Below the pieces are notes generated by a model that saw nothing but the letters and a program-made list of their open reading frames with translations, did no database searches and was not told where the DNA came from. A program made the translations under genes and the position numbers. Positions 37,596 through 48,673 of a stretch of 64,000 nt of DNA are shown here, piece by piece. Each line of letters starts with the position of its first letter. The stretch's first letter is position 1. The stretch spans positions 1-64,000 of the forward strand of contig QHVB01000026.1 in NCBI GenBank assembly GCA_003222195.1, in the 5' to 3' direction. This DNA is from Gemmatimonadota bacterium (lineage in GTDB: Bacteria; Gemmatimonadota; Gemmatimonadetes; Gemmatimonadales; GWC2-71-9).

Positions 37596-38737
37596 AAACA
37601 GCGGTTGGGCGGTTGGGCGGTTGGGCGGTTAGGGTCGGCGTCCTGGTGGCGGTGTTCCTAGCCGCTCAACCGCCGAACCGCCTAACCGCCCAGGACTCCC
37701 AGTTCGGCATCAAGGGTCTCGGCACACCGGGCCGGTGGGAGAGCGTGCGCGCCAGAAGCACAGGCGGTGCGTTCGCGCCGTTCGACGCCTTCTCGCCGCT
37801 CACCGATGCCTCGCTCGCCGATGCGCGCCGGATGAGCGCGAGTATTGCCGGTGGCACGTCGTGGCGCACGCTCGAGCCGACCGGCGCAGCCCAGGCTTCG
37901 CTGCGCGCGACGCGCTTTCCCGCGCTCGTCATCGCGGGACCCGTCACGCCGCGGATCGTCGTGGGCGGCGGCTTTGCCACCTATCTCGATCGCACCTTTG
38001 GTGTGAGCATCCAGGACACGATCAACCTGCGCGGGGTCCAGGAGCCGATCACAGACGAGATCACGAGCGACGGGGCCGTCTCGGACTTGCGACTCGGCGC
38101 CGCGGCCCGACTGCACCGCCGGCTCGCGCTCGGGTTCGGCTTTCATCTGTTGACCGGTTCGTCGCGGGTCATTGCCACGCGCAGCTTCGCCGACAGCACG
38201 AATTACCGGACCTCCACCGCCCGCGACGAGGTGGCGTATTCCGGAACAGGCGGCTCGGCGAGTCTGCTGCTCGATGTGACGCGGGATGTGCGGCTGGCCG
38301 GCTGGCTGCGCACCGATTCAAGACTCCGGGCCGACATCGGTGGCCGCCAGGTCGCCGAAAATAATCTGCCGCGGACCTATGGCGCCGGCCTGCAATGGCG
38401 TGCGGGAACCCAGGCGGCGTTTGCGGGGACGGTCATGTGGCGCAACTGGCGAGGGGCCAGCCCCGCGGATTCCAACTCGCACGACACATTCAATTGGTCG
38501 GTTGGGGCCGAGCTCGGCTCGCTGGGTACGCCCATTCGTTTCGGCGTGCGCGGCGGGCAATTGCCGTTCGGCGTCGGCAAGACACCCAGCGAGGTCGGGT
38601 ACTCCGCAGGGCTCGGCCGGCAGTTCTCGGGTGGACGCGGCCGACTCGACATCGGTCTCGAGCGTCTGGAGCGCAAAGGAACGGGGCTGACCGAGCGGGT
38701 CTGGACATTCCTGGTCGGCCTCACCGTACGGCCGTGA
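37592..38737 (+). CDS. Outer-membrane transporter-like protein
   Basis: A 381-residue probable porin-type barrel. The signal peptide region (residues 1-33) is odd: it is encoded by GGTTGGGC octamer repeats (37603-37634) and their complement (37665-37691). The mature part has amphipathic strands with FGVSIQDTINLRG, ARLHRRLALGFGFHLL, VAYSGTGGSASLLLDV, QAAFAGTVMWRNW and terminates in VWTFLVGLTVRP. ATG overlaps the lipoprotein stop (ATGA). Function unknown. Confidence 0.78.
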   Translation: MKTAVGRLGGWAVRVGVLVAVFLAAQPPNRLTAQDSQFGIKGLGTPGRWESVRARSTGGAFAPFDAFSPLTDASLADARRMSASIAGGTSWRTLEPTGAAQASLRATRFPALVIAGPVTPRIVVGGGFATYLDRTFGVSIQDTINLRGVQEPITDEITSDGAVSDLRLGAAARLHRRLALGFGFHLLTGSSRVIATRSFADSTNYRTSTARDEVAYSGTGGSASLLLDVTRDVRLAGWLRTDSRLRADIGGRQVAENNLPRTYGAGLQWRAGTQAAFAGTVMWRNWRGASPADSNSHDTFNWSVGAELGSLGTPIRFGVRGGQLPFGVGKTPSEVGYSAGLGRQFSGGRGRLDIGLERLERKGTGLTERVWTFLVGLTVRP

Positions 38738-39972
38738 GGGTCTACTTCCACACCTTCGGGTGCAAGGCCAACCAGTACGACACCGAGCGGGTGCGCCAGG
38801 CATTCGACGCGAGGGGTGCCGTCGTGGTCGATGATCCTGCCCTGGCCGATCTTGCCGTCGTGAATTCCTGCACCGTCACGCACGAGAGCGAAGTCAAGCT
38901 GCGCCGCTTCGTGCGACATGTGGCGAAGGGCAGCCACGCGCGTACGATCGTCATGGGATGCGCCGCGGCGCTCGATGATGGCTCGATCGCGGCGTTGCCG
39001 TCGGTGCGCGCGGTGGTGGCGAATGCAGTGCCGGCAGATGTGTTGCGGGCGGCGGGGGTCGATGTAGGGGCGCAGCATGCTGCGCTAGCCGCTGGTACCA
39101 AATCCCGTGCGTTATTGAAGATCCAGGACGGCTGCGACGAGCATTGCACGTTTTGCGCGACGACGTTGGCCCGCGGCGCGAACCGGTCGCGGCCGGTCGA
39201 TGACCTTATAGAGGAAGCGCGCGCCTTGGCGGAGCACCACGCGGAGATCGTGCTCACGGGTGTGCACATCGGAACCTGGGGCCTAGGGGCTGGGGATCGG
39301 GGAGTGGAAACCCCAGCCCCCAGGCCCCAGGTCCGCACTCTGGGCCAGCTCCTAGAAGCGCTCATTGCCGCAGTGCCCGAGGTCCGCTTCCGCCTCGGCA
39401 GCGTCGAAGCCACCGAAGTCGACGACACACTCGCCCGCCTGCTCATCGAGGCGCCGCGTCATCTCGCCGCGCATCTGCACGCCCCGTTGCAGTCGGGCTC
39501 CAACCGCGTCCTCAAGCGCATGGGCCGGCACTGGTATACCGCCGAGTCGTATCGGGCACGGGTCGAATGGCTGGTGGAACGGTTGCCGATTCTTGGTTTG
39601 GGCGCCGATGTCATCGCCGGATTCCCCGGAGAGACGGACGAGGACCACCGCGCCTCGATTGCGCTGGTCCGCGCCTTGCCGTTCACGTATTTGCACGTCT
39701 TTCCGTTTTCGGTTCGTCCCGATGCAGCGGCGGCACGACTGTCCGGCCAGCTGCCGCCGGTCGTCATTCGCGACCGCGCCCGCGAGCTCCGGGAGCTTGG
39801 TGAGGCCAGGGCGGCCGAGTATCGTGCGCACCGCCGAGGCCAGACGGCGGATGGCGTGGTCTCCGGCCGCCAGCAGGGCCGCCTGGAGGTGATGACGGAA
39901 GATTATCTGAGCGTCTATCTTGATACGGACGAGTGGGACGGGCGTCCCCGGTTCGAGGTGACCGTCAACTAG
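38734..39972 (+). CDS. mtaB: tRNA t6A37 methylthiotransferase
   Basis: Adds a methylthio group to N6-threonylcarbamoyl-A37 of tRNAs for ANN codons. The 412-residue protein has the N-terminal UPF0004 domain with three cluster cysteines (HTFGCKANQYD, VVNSCTVTHESE, IVMGCAAALDD), the radical-SAM C134-x3-C138-x2-C141 in DGCDEHCTFC, and a C-terminal TRAM domain. A roughly 20-residue insertion at GTWGLGAGDRGVETPAPRPQ is encoded by a 21-bp inverted repeat. GTG start overlaps the previous stop. Confidence 0.93.
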   Translation: MRVYFHTFGCKANQYDTERVRQAFDARGAVVVDDPALADLAVVNSCTVTHESEVKLRRFVRHVAKGSHARTIVMGCAAALDDGSIAALPSVRAVVANAVPADVLRAAGVDVGAQHAALAAGTKSRALLKIQDGCDEHCTFCATTLARGANRSRPVDDLIEEARALAEHHAEIVLTGVHIGTWGLGAGDRGVETPAPRPQVRTLGQLLEALIAAVPEVRFRLGSVEATEVDDTLARLLIEAPRHLAAHLHAPLQSGSNRVLKRMGRHWYTAESYRARVEWLVERLPILGLGADVIAGFPGETDEDHRASIALVRALPFTYLHVFPFSVRPDAAAARLSGQLPPVVIRDRARELRELGEARAAEYRAHRRGQTADGVVSGRQQGRLEVMTEDYLSVYLDTDEWDGRPRFEVTVN

Positions 39973-39974
39973 CG

Positions 39975-41300
39975 ATGCGCACCGTATACATCGAGACCTA
40001 CGGCTGCCAGATGAACGTCTCGGATTCCGAGCTGATGTTCGGCGTCCTGGGACGCGAGGGGTACGTGCGGACCGAGGACCCGGCCGCCGCGGACGTCCTG
40101 CTCGTCAACACCTGCGCGGTGCGCGATCACGCCGAGCAGCGCGTGTTGGGCCGCATGGGTGAGTTGAAGCGCTACAAGCGGCCCGGTGACGTTATGGGAG
40201 TGGTCGGCTGCATGGCCCAGCGACTCGGTCCTAAGCTCCTCGAGCGCGTGCCGCAGGTGGATCTCGTGATCGGGCCGGACGGCTATCGAGCGCTGCCGGA
40301 GCTGATCGCACGCGCGCGCGATGGCCAGCGTGCCGCCGAGGTCACGTTCAAGCAGTGGGAGCACTACGAGGATGTCCCGCCGGCACGTGACAACCCGACC
40401 TCGGCGTTCGTGACCGTGCAACGCGGCTGCGATTATCGGTGCACCTTCTGCATCGTTCCGATGACGCGCGGGCCCGAGCGGAGCCGCAAGTTGGCCGACG
40501 TGGTGGGCGAAGTCGCCCGGTTGGCCGCCGGCGGTACCAGCGAGGTCACGCTCCTTGGGCAGACAGTCAACAGCTATCACGACGGCGAGCACGACTTCGC
40601 CGATCTGGTGCGCGCCGTGGGCGCCGTGGACGGCATTCGCCGGCTGCGCTTCACCTCGCCGTACCCCACGGACTTCACACCGCGGGTGCTCACGGCGATG
40701 GCGGAAACACCCGCCGTCTGCGAGTACGTGCATCTTCCCGTCCAAAGCGGCAGCTCGCGCACCCTCAAGCGGATGCTGCGGCGCTACGACCGGCAGCAGT
40801 ACCTCGACGTCGTGGCGGCGTTGCGCGGCGCGGTGCCAGGTCTCGCGCTCTCGACCGACATCATCGTCGGCTTCCCGGGCGAATCGGAAGCGGATTTCCA
40901 GGAGACCTTGTCGCTGGTCGAGCAGGTCGCATTCGACGACGCGTACACCTTCAAGTACTCGGTCCGCGAGGGTACACCCGCCGTCAAGATCAAAGATCAC
41001 GTCCCCGAGGAGCTCAAGACGGAGCGGATCGGGCGGCTCATCGACGTGGTCCGCCGCGTCGCGAAGCGGAAGAACATGGGGCTGGTGGGCACGACACACG
41101 AAGTGTTGGTCGAAGGACCGGCGAAACGCGGCGACCTGTTGCAGGCGCGCACGCGGACGAACAAGATCGCGCTGCTGGAGGGACCCGCGGGCTGGATCGG
41201 GACCTACCGGCGCGTGCGGTTCACCGGCACCACCGGATCGACGTTCACGGCCTGGCCGCTGGAGAAGGAGCCCGAGGAGCTCGTCACCGCGTGGCGGTAA
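39975..41300 (+). CDS. miaB: tRNA i6A37 methylthiotransferase
   Basis: Converts i6A37 to ms2i6A37 in tRNAs reading UNN codons. The 441-residue protein has ETYGCQMNVSDSE (C11), LLVNTCAVRDHAE, GVVGCMAQRLG for the auxiliary cluster and RGCDYRCTFC (C152, C156, C159) for the SAM cluster, then the TRAM domain with VLVEGPAKRGDLLQARTRTN. It starts two bases after mtaB stops, so this operon encodes both major A37 methylthiolases in tandem. Confidence 0.95.
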   Translation: MRTVYIETYGCQMNVSDSELMFGVLGREGYVRTEDPAAADVLLVNTCAVRDHAEQRVLGRMGELKRYKRPGDVMGVVGCMAQRLGPKLLERVPQVDLVIGPDGYRALPELIARARDGQRAAEVTFKQWEHYEDVPPARDNPTSAFVTVQRGCDYRCTFCIVPMTRGPERSRKLADVVGEVARLAAGGTSEVTLLGQTVNSYHDGEHDFADLVRAVGAVDGIRRLRFTSPYPTDFTPRVLTAMAETPAVCEYVHLPVQSGSSRTLKRMLRRYDRQQYLDVVAALRGAVPGLALSTDIIVGFPGESEADFQETLSLVEQVAFDDAYTFKYSVREGTPAVKIKDHVPEELKTERIGRLIDVVRRVAKRKNMGLVGTTHEVLVEGPAKRGDLLQARTRTNKIALLEGPAGWIGTYRRVRFTGTTGSTFTAWPLEKEPEELVTAWR

Positions 41301-41575
41301 CGAACGTGGCGCTGGAAGTCGTGCAGCGCGAATACCAGAGCCTGCGCGCGGCGTTTCCGAAATTCTGCGGCTGCGACATCTGCCGGAGCGACGTCCTCGT
41401 CTATGCCCTCAATCGCCTCAGTCCCCACTACGTGTCGACGCGCCAGGGCGAAATCCTGACGGAGCTGTCGCTGGGAAGCGATCAGGAGAAGGCCAGGCTG
41501 GATGTCGCGCTCGTGGAAGGCATCCGCAAAGTCGCGCTCGCCCCCCGCTGCGGAGCAAAACCCACGCAGCTGTAG
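41291..41575 (+). CDS. ComFB-like late competence protein
   Basis: A 94-residue protein; GTG 41291 overlaps miaB, and a GTG at 41306 is possible. It matches ComFB: ALEVVQREYQSLRAAFPKFC, then CGCDICRSDVLVYALNRLSP, HYVSTRQGEIL. Two CxxC-type cysteine pairs (FCGCDIC) likely bind zinc. In Bacillus comFB sits between comFA and comFC; here it is directly before comEC, supporting a competence role. Function is unresolved in the family. Confidence 0.85.
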   Translation: MAVTNVALEVVQREYQSLRAAFPKFCGCDICRSDVLVYALNRLSPHYVSTRQGEILTELSLGSDQEKARLDVALVEGIRKVALAPRCGAKPTQL

Positions 41576-41587
41576 TCTAGGCCGGCG

Positions 41588-43798
41588 GTGCGCCCGCCGA
41601 TCCTGTATCTCACCATTGCTTTCGCCGCTGGATTGGCGGCGGCGCTCCAAGGCGCGGAGCTGCGCGTAACGGCGCTGCTCGTGTTGGGCGGCGCGGCGGT
41701 GCTGTGGCGCCGAGCGCCGCTCGGCGCGGCAGTGGGCGTGATGCTGGTCGCCGGCGCGCTATGGGGCGGCGCCGCGCTGCGCGAACGGAGAGCGTCGTGC
41801 GCGGGACAGTGGGGAGAGGCTCGCGTAGGCTTGCTGAAACCCGACACGCGCGCTGCGATCGTCCAGCTCACCGATCCCGTTCCGGCGCGCGGCGGCATCG
41901 TCGACGCAGCCGTGCACGGGGCCAGCTGTCACGGCTCGCTCACCATTCGTTGGCCGGATGGCCATCCCGCCAACGGCGGCACCACGTGGGTTGTCGCCGG
42001 TCGCTTCCTCCCGGATGCGAGAGGCGGGATTCTCGTCGCTCGGCGTGTGCGGGAGATCGACGCGGTGCCGCGCGGCCGCGGCGCGCTGCGCGATCGGATC
42101 GCCGAACGCAGCCGCCGGCTGTTCGGCAGACGCGCGCCGCTCGTCGACGCCCTGGTTATCGCGCGCCGCGCGGAGCTCGACGCCGAGTTGCGCGAGCGCT
42201 ACACGCGGTCGGGACTCGCGCATCTCCTGTCGATCTCGGGGTTGCACGTCGGCTTCTTCGCGGCCTGGCTCGGCGTTCTCCTCAAGCGACTGCGGCTTGG
42301 CACGCGCGCCCGATTCTGCGCGGGGACCACGGTGATGCTCGCGTACGTCTGGCTGCTGGGTTTTCCCGCGCCCGCGACGCGGTCGGCGGCGATGCTGGCG
42401 CTGCTCAACATCGGGCAGTTGCGGCAACGCGTCGTCGCGCCCAGAGGGATCGTTGCACTCGCGGCGCTATGCGTGATGCTCGGCGATCCGTGGTCCGTCC
42501 AGTCCGTCGGTGCCTGGTTGTCGGTGGCCGCTGTGGCGGCGGTGATCTGGGCGGGCCGGGCGACCGAGCGCCACCCCAAGGTGGTGCGCGCGCTCGCTCC
42601 GGCGGCGGCGGCGACTCTCCTCACCGCGCCGATTACCGCCTACGCATTCGGCACAGTCGCCCCAATCGGTGTGTTGGCGAACCTCGCCGCCATTCCGCTG
42701 GCGGGGCTCGCTGTCCCCGGCCTCATGGTCGCGCTCCTGCTGTCATCCAGCTGGTTGGCGGCTGGCGCAGGACTGTGTCTCGCGCTGCTTGATGCCGTCG
42801 CCCGCACAGCGGCGGCGCTGCCCGGCGGCCATTTCGTCATGATTGCGGGCCCTCAGGCTGCCGCGCTGTGGCTCGGAATCCTCGTTCTCGCCTGGTGGCT
42901 CTGGAACTCACCCCGGCGGCGCTGGACCATCGCGGCACGGCTCGCATTCGTCGCCGCGCTTGCGACACTTGGGGCGTCTTTCGGCGCCCTCCGGCGTCTT
43001 TCAGATTGTCAGTGCCTCACCGTAAGTTTCCTAGACGTCGGCCAGGGCGACGCGATAGCGTTGCGCAGTCCGGCGGGGCGTTGGGTCTTGATCGATGGTG
43101 GGCCGCGCGGGCCACGGGGTGATGCCGGCCGGCGTGTCGTCGTGCCGTTTCTGCGGAGTCACGGCGCGACCCAACTGGCCGCGATCGTCGCGACGCACGC
43201 GCATCTCGACCATTTCGGCGGCTTGCCGGCAGTGCTCGAGGCGTTCGATCCGGGTTATGTCCTGGAGCCTGGTCAGCCGGTGCCGGATGTCGGATATCTC
43301 GAGTTCCTCGGCGCGGTCGAGAGCGATGGAGCGGAGTGGCGCCCCGCGCGACGCGGCGATCGGCTCGACGTCGATGGCGTCACGCTCGACGTGTTGAGTC
43401 CGGACTCGGCGTGGGCGGCGAGCCAGACGGATATCAACGAAGAGTCGGTCGTGCTGCTCGTGAGCTACGGCGGCACGCGATTGCTTTTCGCGGGCGACGC
43501 GGGGATGCCGACCGAGGCGCATCTTGCGGGGCAGGTCGGGCGGGTGACGTTGTTGAAGGTCGGACATCACGGGTCCCGCGGCGCGACATCAGACCGCTGG
43601 CTCGATGAGCTGCGGCCGGCCGAGGCGGTCATCAGCGTGGGAGCGAAGAACCGCTACGGGCATCCCGCGCCCGAGGCGATCGCCCGGCTGCGAGGACATG
43701 GGGTCACCGTGCTTCGGACCGATCAGCGGGGCACGATCACATTCACCGTCTCGAGTCATGGCACGCTCGCAATCGCCGACGTCGGTCATCACGATTGA
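41588..43798 (+). CDS. comEC: ComEC/Rec2 DNA-uptake channel
   Basis: The inner-membrane channel for single-stranded DNA during natural transformation. The 736-residue protein has the N-terminal OB-like DUF4131 region (residues 60-150), the polytopic competence domain (residues 195-460; [20 protein letters not shown] is the family signature), and a C-terminal metallo-beta-lactamase domain with [12 protein letters not shown] and H537-A-H-L-D-H542 followed by the [16 protein letters not shown] motif. All parts are present, so it appears complete. GTG start 41588. Confidence 0.95.
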   Translation: MRPPILYLTIAFAAGLAAALQGAELRVTALLVLGGAAVLWRRAPLGAAVGVMLVAGALWGGAALRERRASCAGQWGEARVGLLKPDTRAAIVQLTDPVPARGGIVDAAVHGASCHGSLTIRWPDGHPANGGTTWVVAGRFLPDARGGILVARRVREIDAVPRGRGALRDRIAERSRRLFGRRAPLVDALVIARRAELDAELRERYTRSGLAHLLSISGLHVGFFAAWLGVLLKRLRLGTRARFCAGTTVMLAYVWLLGFPAPATRSAAMLALLNIGQLRQRVVAPRGIVALAALCVMLGDPWSVQSVGAWLSVAAVAAVIWAGRATERHPKVVRALAPAAAATLLTAPITAYAFGTVAPIGVLANLAAIPLAGLAVPGLMVALLLSSSWLAAGAGLCLALLDAVARTAAALPGGHFVMIAGPQAAALWLGILVLAWWLWNSPRRRWTIAARLAFVAALATLGASFGALRRLSDCQCLTVSFLDVGQGDAIALRSPAGRWVLIDGGPRGPRGDAGRRVVVPFLRSHGATQLAAIVATHAHLDHFGGLPAVLEAFDPGYVLEPGQPVPDVGYLEFLGAVESDGAEWRPARRGDRLDVDGVTLDVLSPDSAWAASQTDINEESVVLLVSYGGTRLLFAGDAGMPTEAHLAGQVGRVTLLKVGHHGSRGATSDRWLDELRPAEAVISVGAKNRYGHPAPEAIARLRGHGVTVLRTDQRGTITFTVSSHGTLAIADVGHHD

Positions 43799-43808
43799 GC
43801 GCTTCATC

Positions 43809-44779
43809 ATGGAGCAGGAACGGCTCCATCCTGAGGCCACGGGTGAGCTGTCGAACCTGCTCTACGATCTCTGTCTCGCCGCGAAGATCATCTCCCGCCA
43901 GGTGCGACGCGCCGGGCTCACCGACATCCTCGGCGAATTCGGGGCGATCAACGTGCAGGGCGAGGTGCAGCAAAAGCTGGACGTGTTCGCCAACGAAACC
44001 GTGCGGCACAGCGTCGAGCACACCGGCCGGGTGTGCGTGGTCGCGTCGGAGGAAGACGAGCACCCGATCCCCGTGCAGGTGCGCGAGAACCAGCGCGGCG
44101 GCAAGTACGTGCTCATGTACGATCCGCTCGACGGCTCGACCAACATCGGCGTCAACGTCTCGATCGGCACGATCTTTTCCATTCATCGGCGTAGCGCAAC
44201 GAAGAAGGGGCCGGGCACGCTGGCCGACTGTCTGCAGAAAGGCCGCGCGCAGGTCGCCGCCGGTTACATCCTGTATGGTTCCAGCACGATGCTCGTGTAC
44301 ACCACGGGGCAGGGGGTGCACGGCTTCACGCTCGACCCCACCATCGGGGAGTTCCTGCTGTCGCACCCCGACATCCGCTCGCCCGACGTCGGCACCTATT
44401 ACAGCGTCAACGAGAGCCACTGGAACAAGTGGGCTCCGGGCATCCAGCGTGTCGTGGGTGCATTCAAGAATGGCGATGGCGGCCGCGTCGAAGCGAAGAA
44501 CGCGCGGTACATCGGCTCCCTCGTCGCCGACATTCATCGCAACCTGATGTCGGGCGGCGTCTTTCTCTATCCTGCCGATACGATCTCGCCTCAGGGCAAG
44601 CTGCGGTTGCTGTACGAAGCGGCGCCGCTCGCCTACGTGGTCGAGCAGGCCGGGGGAGCGGCCATCGATGGCGCGCGTGACATCCTCGACATCAAACCCA
44701 CGGAGCTGCACCAGCGTACGCCGCTGATCATCGGCTCCAAACAGGATGTGGCGTTCGCCCGCGCCGTGCTCGCAAAGCC

Positions 44780-44783
<4 letters not shown>
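43809..44783 (+). CDS. fbp: Fructose-1,6-bisphosphatase class I
   Basis: Gluconeogenic phosphatase converting fructose-1,6-bisphosphate to fructose-6-phosphate. The 324-residue protein has [11 protein letters not shown] (metal-binding EED), the family signature [20 protein letters not shown], and the sugar-phosphate-binding [43 protein letters not shown] 43809 overlaps the end of comEC region by only a short gap of ten bases. Its stop overlaps the next ATG. Confidence 0.96.
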
Positions 44784-46327
<1,544 letters not shown>

Positions 46328-46330
46328 GTC

Positions 46331-47716
46331 ATGAATTTCCTCTTCGCTTTGCTCCTGCTCGCTCAGAGCGACACGACGGCGATCAATCGGTTCGTGCAGG
46401 CCGAGATGGAACGCCAGCACATCCCCGGTCTCTCGCTTGCCGTGCTGCGCGGAGACCAGGTGCTCCTGGCCCGCGGCTACGGGTACGCGAACGTGGAGCT
46501 CCACGTGCCGGCGTCCGACAGCACGGTCTACCAATCGGGATCCATGGGGAAGCAGTTCACCGCAGCGCTCGTGGAAATGCTCGTCGACAACCATCTGTTG
46601 CGCCTGGACGACTCGATCGTGCGGTGGTTTCCGGAAGGGGCGACCGTCTGGCGTGGCATTTCCGTCCGGCATCTCCTGACCCACACCTCCGGCGTGGCCG
46701 AGTATACCGATTCCACGTTCGACTATCGCAAGGATTACACCGAGGACCAGCTGGTGAAGTTCGCGGCCTCGCGGCCACTCGATTTCCCACCGGGCGAGCG
46801 CTGGAGTTACAGCAACACCGGGTACTTGCTGTTGGGCGCGCTCATTCACCGCGTCACCGGTCACTTCTATGGTGATCTGCTGCGCGATTCGGTTTTCCAG
46901 CGGCTGGGGATGCGCGATTCTCGGGTGATCTCGGAAGCCGACATCGTGCCCAACCGTGCGGCGGGGTACCGTCTCGAGAACGGCGCGCTGCAGAACCAGG
47001 AATGGGTCGCCCCGTCACTCAACACGACCGCGGACGGCGCGCTCTACTTCACGATTCGTGACCTGACGCGCTGGGCCGTCGCGCTGAATCATCGGCGTGT
47101 GCCCAGTGCCGCGGCACTCGATACCGCGTGGACGCCGGTGCGGCTCAACGACGGTGCCACGTATCCCTACGGATTCGGCTGGGGGATTTTCAACCAGCGG
47201 GGCCACCTGCGCATTTCGCACGGCGGGGCATGGCAGGGATTCAAGACCGCCATCGCCCGCTATCCGGAGTCCGGCCTTACCGTGATCGTGCTCGCGAATC
47301 TTGCCCAGGCGCAGACGAGCGCGATGGCGTATGGGATCGCCGGGATCCTCGACTCAACACTCGCGGCCCCGCAGCTCGCTACCTGGCGGGGCCCTCAGCC
47401 GCCGGCACCCGTTGTCGATCTCCTCCGCGCTATCGCAACTCGGCCGGACAGCGCGCGTATCACATCGCGGTTCCGCCGTTTCCTCAGCCCCGACTTGCAA
47501 GACTTCTATCGCGCCGTCGCGAACGGCGACCGGCAGTGGTCGCTCGCGGGATGCGATGATGTGACGCGTCGCGGCATCTCCTACCTCGGCTCTCGAATCG
47601 CGTATATCTGTCACGCCCGGGCGGCGCGACGGAATGGTGGGGGCGGGGGCACGCTGATTTCGGTTCTCTATTCATCTGACTGGACGGCTGCAGGAGTTGA
47701 AGGATACGGGTATTGA
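46331..47716 (+). CDS. Secreted beta-lactamase-fold serine hydrolase
   Basis: A 461-residue protein with a short signal peptide (NFLFALLLLAQS). The class C beta-lactamase/DD-peptidase-like domain shows S71-M-G-K74 (SxxK), HLLTHTSGVAEY, Y160-S-N and HGGAWQGFKTAI (the HxG/KTG-like box). A C-terminal segment of about 90 residues adds RFLSPDLQDFYRAVA and a poly-Gly stretch (NGGGGGT). Substrate unknown; the family includes esterases, D-amino-acid peptidases and lactonases. Same fold as the C-terminal part of the 25484 cassette protein. Confidence 0.9.
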   Translation: MNFLFALLLLAQSDTTAINRFVQAEMERQHIPGLSLAVLRGDQVLLARGYGYANVELHVPASDSTVYQSGSMGKQFTAALVEMLVDNHLLRLDDSIVRWFPEGATVWRGISVRHLLTHTSGVAEYTDSTFDYRKDYTEDQLVKFAASRPLDFPPGERWSYSNTGYLLLGALIHRVTGHFYGDLLRDSVFQRLGMRDSRVISEADIVPNRAAGYRLENGALQNQEWVAPSLNTTADGALYFTIRDLTRWAVALNHRRVPSAAALDTAWTPVRLNDGATYPYGFGWGIFNQRGHLRISHGGAWQGFKTAIARYPESGLTVIVLANLAQAQTSAMAYGIAGILDSTLAAPQLATWRGPQPPAPVVDLLRAIATRPDSARITSRFRRFLSPDLQDFYRAVANGDRQWSLAGCDDVTRRGISYLGSRIAYICHARAARRNGGGGGTLISVLYSSDWTAAGVEGYGY

Positions 47717-48129
47717 TGATTCGCGTCGTTCGCCTCGGTACACCCCGTGCTTCGAATGAAGGCCTGCGGCTAGGTACGGTCCGCCGCCCGCCCCGCGGTG
47801 TGCTAAGGGCCGATTATGCGCGGCACGACTTTTATGATGTGTGGCTCCCCGAACTGGCGCCGAGTTCCCAGCTTTTTGCGTGGATCAAGTCCCGGCCGCT
47901 GACGGACGCACGGTGGCGCACCTACGCCCGCCGCTATCGCGCCGAGATGAAACGGCCGGAAGCGCAGCGACTCATCACACTCCTTGCGGCGCTCTCGGTG
48001 CGCACCAACTTCTCGGTCGGCTGTTACTGTGCAGACGAAACGCGCTGCCACCGCTCTCTGCTCCGAGAGTCGCTGCTCGAAGCCGGCGCGCGCGTCGCCC
48101 CCGCTGCCAAGATGAGGAGCTCCGAATGA
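47716..48129 (+). CDS. DUF488 family protein
   Basis: A 137-residue protein starting ATG 47716, overlapping the previous stop. It has the DUF488 pattern: VRLGTPR, YARHDFYDVWLPELAPSSQ, WRTYARRYRAEMKRPEAQRL and the conserved FSVGCYCADETRCHRSLLRE with a Cys-x-Cys...Cys-His cluster. Often encoded near DNA-repair or stress genes; biochemical role not established. Overlaps the next ATG by four bases. Confidence 0.92.
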   Translation: MIRVVRLGTPRASNEGLRLGTVRRPPRGVLRADYARHDFYDVWLPELAPSSQLFAWIKSRPLTDARWRTYARRYRAEMKRPEAQRLITLLAALSVRTNFSVGCYCADETRCHRSLLRESLLEAGARVAPAAKMRSSE

Positions 48130-48659
48130 GGACTGCCGTGAGTTTGCTGGCCGTCTGTGCGCTCGCCAATTGCGCCCCGAGGGCTACGGGGGAAGGCATC
48201 GACCGAGAACGGATGTTCACCGTCTGGTCTCGAAAAGATGTGAGCCACTTCAGCGGCGTTCTGCCCACCGCTGTGGACTCGGTCTGGCGGATCGTCCCCA
48301 TCGCGTTTCAATCCCTGCATTTTCCGGGTGCTCCATCGGTATACCCTGACGAGCGCGTGTATCTCACACCGTATCTGAAGATCGAGCAGCGCTTGTACGA
48401 GGGCGAGCCGAACTCGCTGTACCTCAACTGCGGATTCACCTCGGTTGGCGAGCCGGCGGCCGACGTGTATCGGGTGACCTTCGCAATGATCGCGCGGCTG
48501 CTGCCGCACTCCGCTGGTGGGACCGAAGTCGATATCGTGGTCGATGGCACCGCGCAGAACATGGTTGAGCGCCAAGCGCCAGTGCGTTGCACCGGGACGG
48601 GCAAGCTGGAAACGGCCGTGTTCCAAATTCTGCAAGACAGCCTGCGCGTTCACCATTAA
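48126..48659 (+). CDS. Lipoprotein of unknown function
   Basis: A 177-residue product; ATG 48126 overlaps the DUF488 stop. The signal ends in LAVCALANCAPRA, giving a lipobox (LANC). The mature domain alternates strands: FTVWSRKDVSHFSGVLPTAV, IAFQSLHFPG, SLYLNCGFTSVGEPAADVYRVTF and VDIVVDGTAQNMVE. No family recognised, but the plan looks like small envelope-associated beta proteins. Confidence 0.75.
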   Translation: MRTAVSLLAVCALANCAPRATGEGIDRERMFTVWSRKDVSHFSGVLPTAVDSVWRIVPIAFQSLHFPGAPSVYPDERVYLTPYLKIEQRLYEGEPNSLYLNCGFTSVGEPAADVYRVTFAMIARLLPHSAGGTEVDIVVDGTAQNMVERQAPVRCTGTGKLETAVFQILQDSLRVHH

Positions 48660-48673
48660 CCAGGGAGTGGACC

